Both the position numbers and the translations under genes were made by a program. Source: a virus. Taken from it: DNA of 38,935 bases. The notes under the pieces were generated by a model, which was given only the letters and a program-made list of their open reading frames with translations, did not search any database and was not told where the DNA came from. Every line of letters starts with the position of its first letter. Positions within the stretch are counted from its first letter, which is position 1. The DNA lies in IMG/VR virus record IMGVR_UViG_3300037069_001385, positions 1 to 38,935 of that record; one strand, written 5' to 3'. Below are positions 38,740 to 38,935 of this stretch, in pieces.

Positions 38740-38935
38740 TGAGTGAAACCGACCGCAACAATACCGTACAGAAGATACTAAATAGTCTGGTGTCCGCAAC
38801 CTACCTAGTTGATAACGATGGCGCACATACTGCTCAACACTTAATTACGCCAGAGATGTTAGCCACCGCTCAAGCTGACATAGAAGCCGTAATTGCGGAA
38901 GCGGATCGAACATCGAGAGAAAAAGGGTTTCTCCC
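38739..38935 (+). CDS. 5' part of a small protein, cut by the window end
   Basis: ATG 38739 overlaps the HNH stop (TGATG). 65 complete codons plus two bases reach the window end with no stop. The product is helical and acidic (TPEMLATAQADIEAVIAEADR). Joined to base 1, the frame continues into the ORF ending at 139 and gives 111 residues. Confidence 0.65.
   Translation, partial: MSETDRNNTVQKILNSLVSATYLVDNDGAHTAQHLITPEMLATAQADIEAVIAEADRTSREKGFL

Noticed and set aside
1-38935. tRNA genes, CRISPR arrays, integrase and attachment site
   Set aside because: I looked for T-loop-like GGTTCGA with matching stems, regular spaced repeats and tyrosine or serine recombinase motifs and found none that hold. 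The only regular repeats are the iterons and junction modules.
1-38935. Reassigned TGA codon, as in some uncultured bacteria and their phages
   Set aside because: TGA ends many genes exactly at the start of the next gene (ATGA and GTGA overlaps), and no recognised protein domain is interrupted by TGA.

Overview
The window looks like the genome of a tailed double-stranded DNA phage with a short (podovirus-like) tail, and it is probably complete. It carries both terminase functions, portal, scaffold, HK97-type capsid protein, a very large internal virion protein, a tail adaptor and nozzle pair, a tail fibre, a LysM protein, a CHAP endolysin, a RecT/YqaJ recombination pair and a replication initiator. 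I found no sheath, tape-measure, integrase, lysogeny repressor, tRNA, rRNA or CRISPR array. TGA ends many intact genes, so the code is standard for stops. The host cannot be named from the sequence. The absence of a recognisable spanin pair and the CHAP/LysM enzymes would fit a single-membrane host, but this is weak. The open reading frame running off the right end continues in frame into the one entering at the left end, so the window is best read as a circular or circularly permuted molecule cut inside a small gene.

Layout. (1) Plus strand, 36559 to the right end and on to 547: a chain of small, tightly overlapping accessory genes (YopX-like, ribbon-helix-helix-like, zinc-ribbon microproteins, an HNH-AP2 nuclease) read from a promoter that overlaps a divergent one. 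(2) Plus strand, 598-1906: lysis cassette (CHAP endolysin, a 27-residue membrane peptide, a two-helix membrane protein). (3) 1907-2635: mostly non-coding, with a perfect 14-bp hairpin, a T-rich tract, a lone minus-strand small ORF and a promoter. (4) Plus strand, 2636-7219: recombination operon (RecT, YqaJ-type exonuclease, NinB-like protein), small DNA-binding proteins, a Cys-dependent phosphatase and three small genes. (5) Minus strand, 36467 down to 7208: one long, nearly gapless block. It starts with small genes and the replication initiator, which contains an iteron-type origin. It continues through TerS, a TerL split into two genes, portal, scaffold and capsid, then the internal virion proteins, tail, fibre and LysM protein, and ends with a membrane protein and a VRR-NUC-like nuclease.

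Genes are packed with ATGA, GTGA and TAATG stop/start overlaps, so translational coupling should be widespread. Most starts have a clear AGGAG- or AAGG-type ribosome binding site, but two plus-strand genes (598 and 6477) sit directly below a -10 box and look leaderless. Parts of the small-gene arm, 2468-2755 and 4511-5047 look visibly more AT-rich than their neighbours, which suggests mosaic origins.

The most notable points are: the terminase large subunit split between its ATPase and nuclease domains, with three small genes in the gap; an origin-like array (five 9-bp iterons, an AT-rich tract, a 9-bp inverted repeat) inside the initiator gene, with one iteron kept in a different reading frame; an NPFD-containing N-terminal tag shared by two virion proteins; gene-junction modules in which a duplicated polypurine stretch is at once the C-terminus of one gene and the ribosome binding site of the next; and a conserved leader just below two minus-strand promoters.
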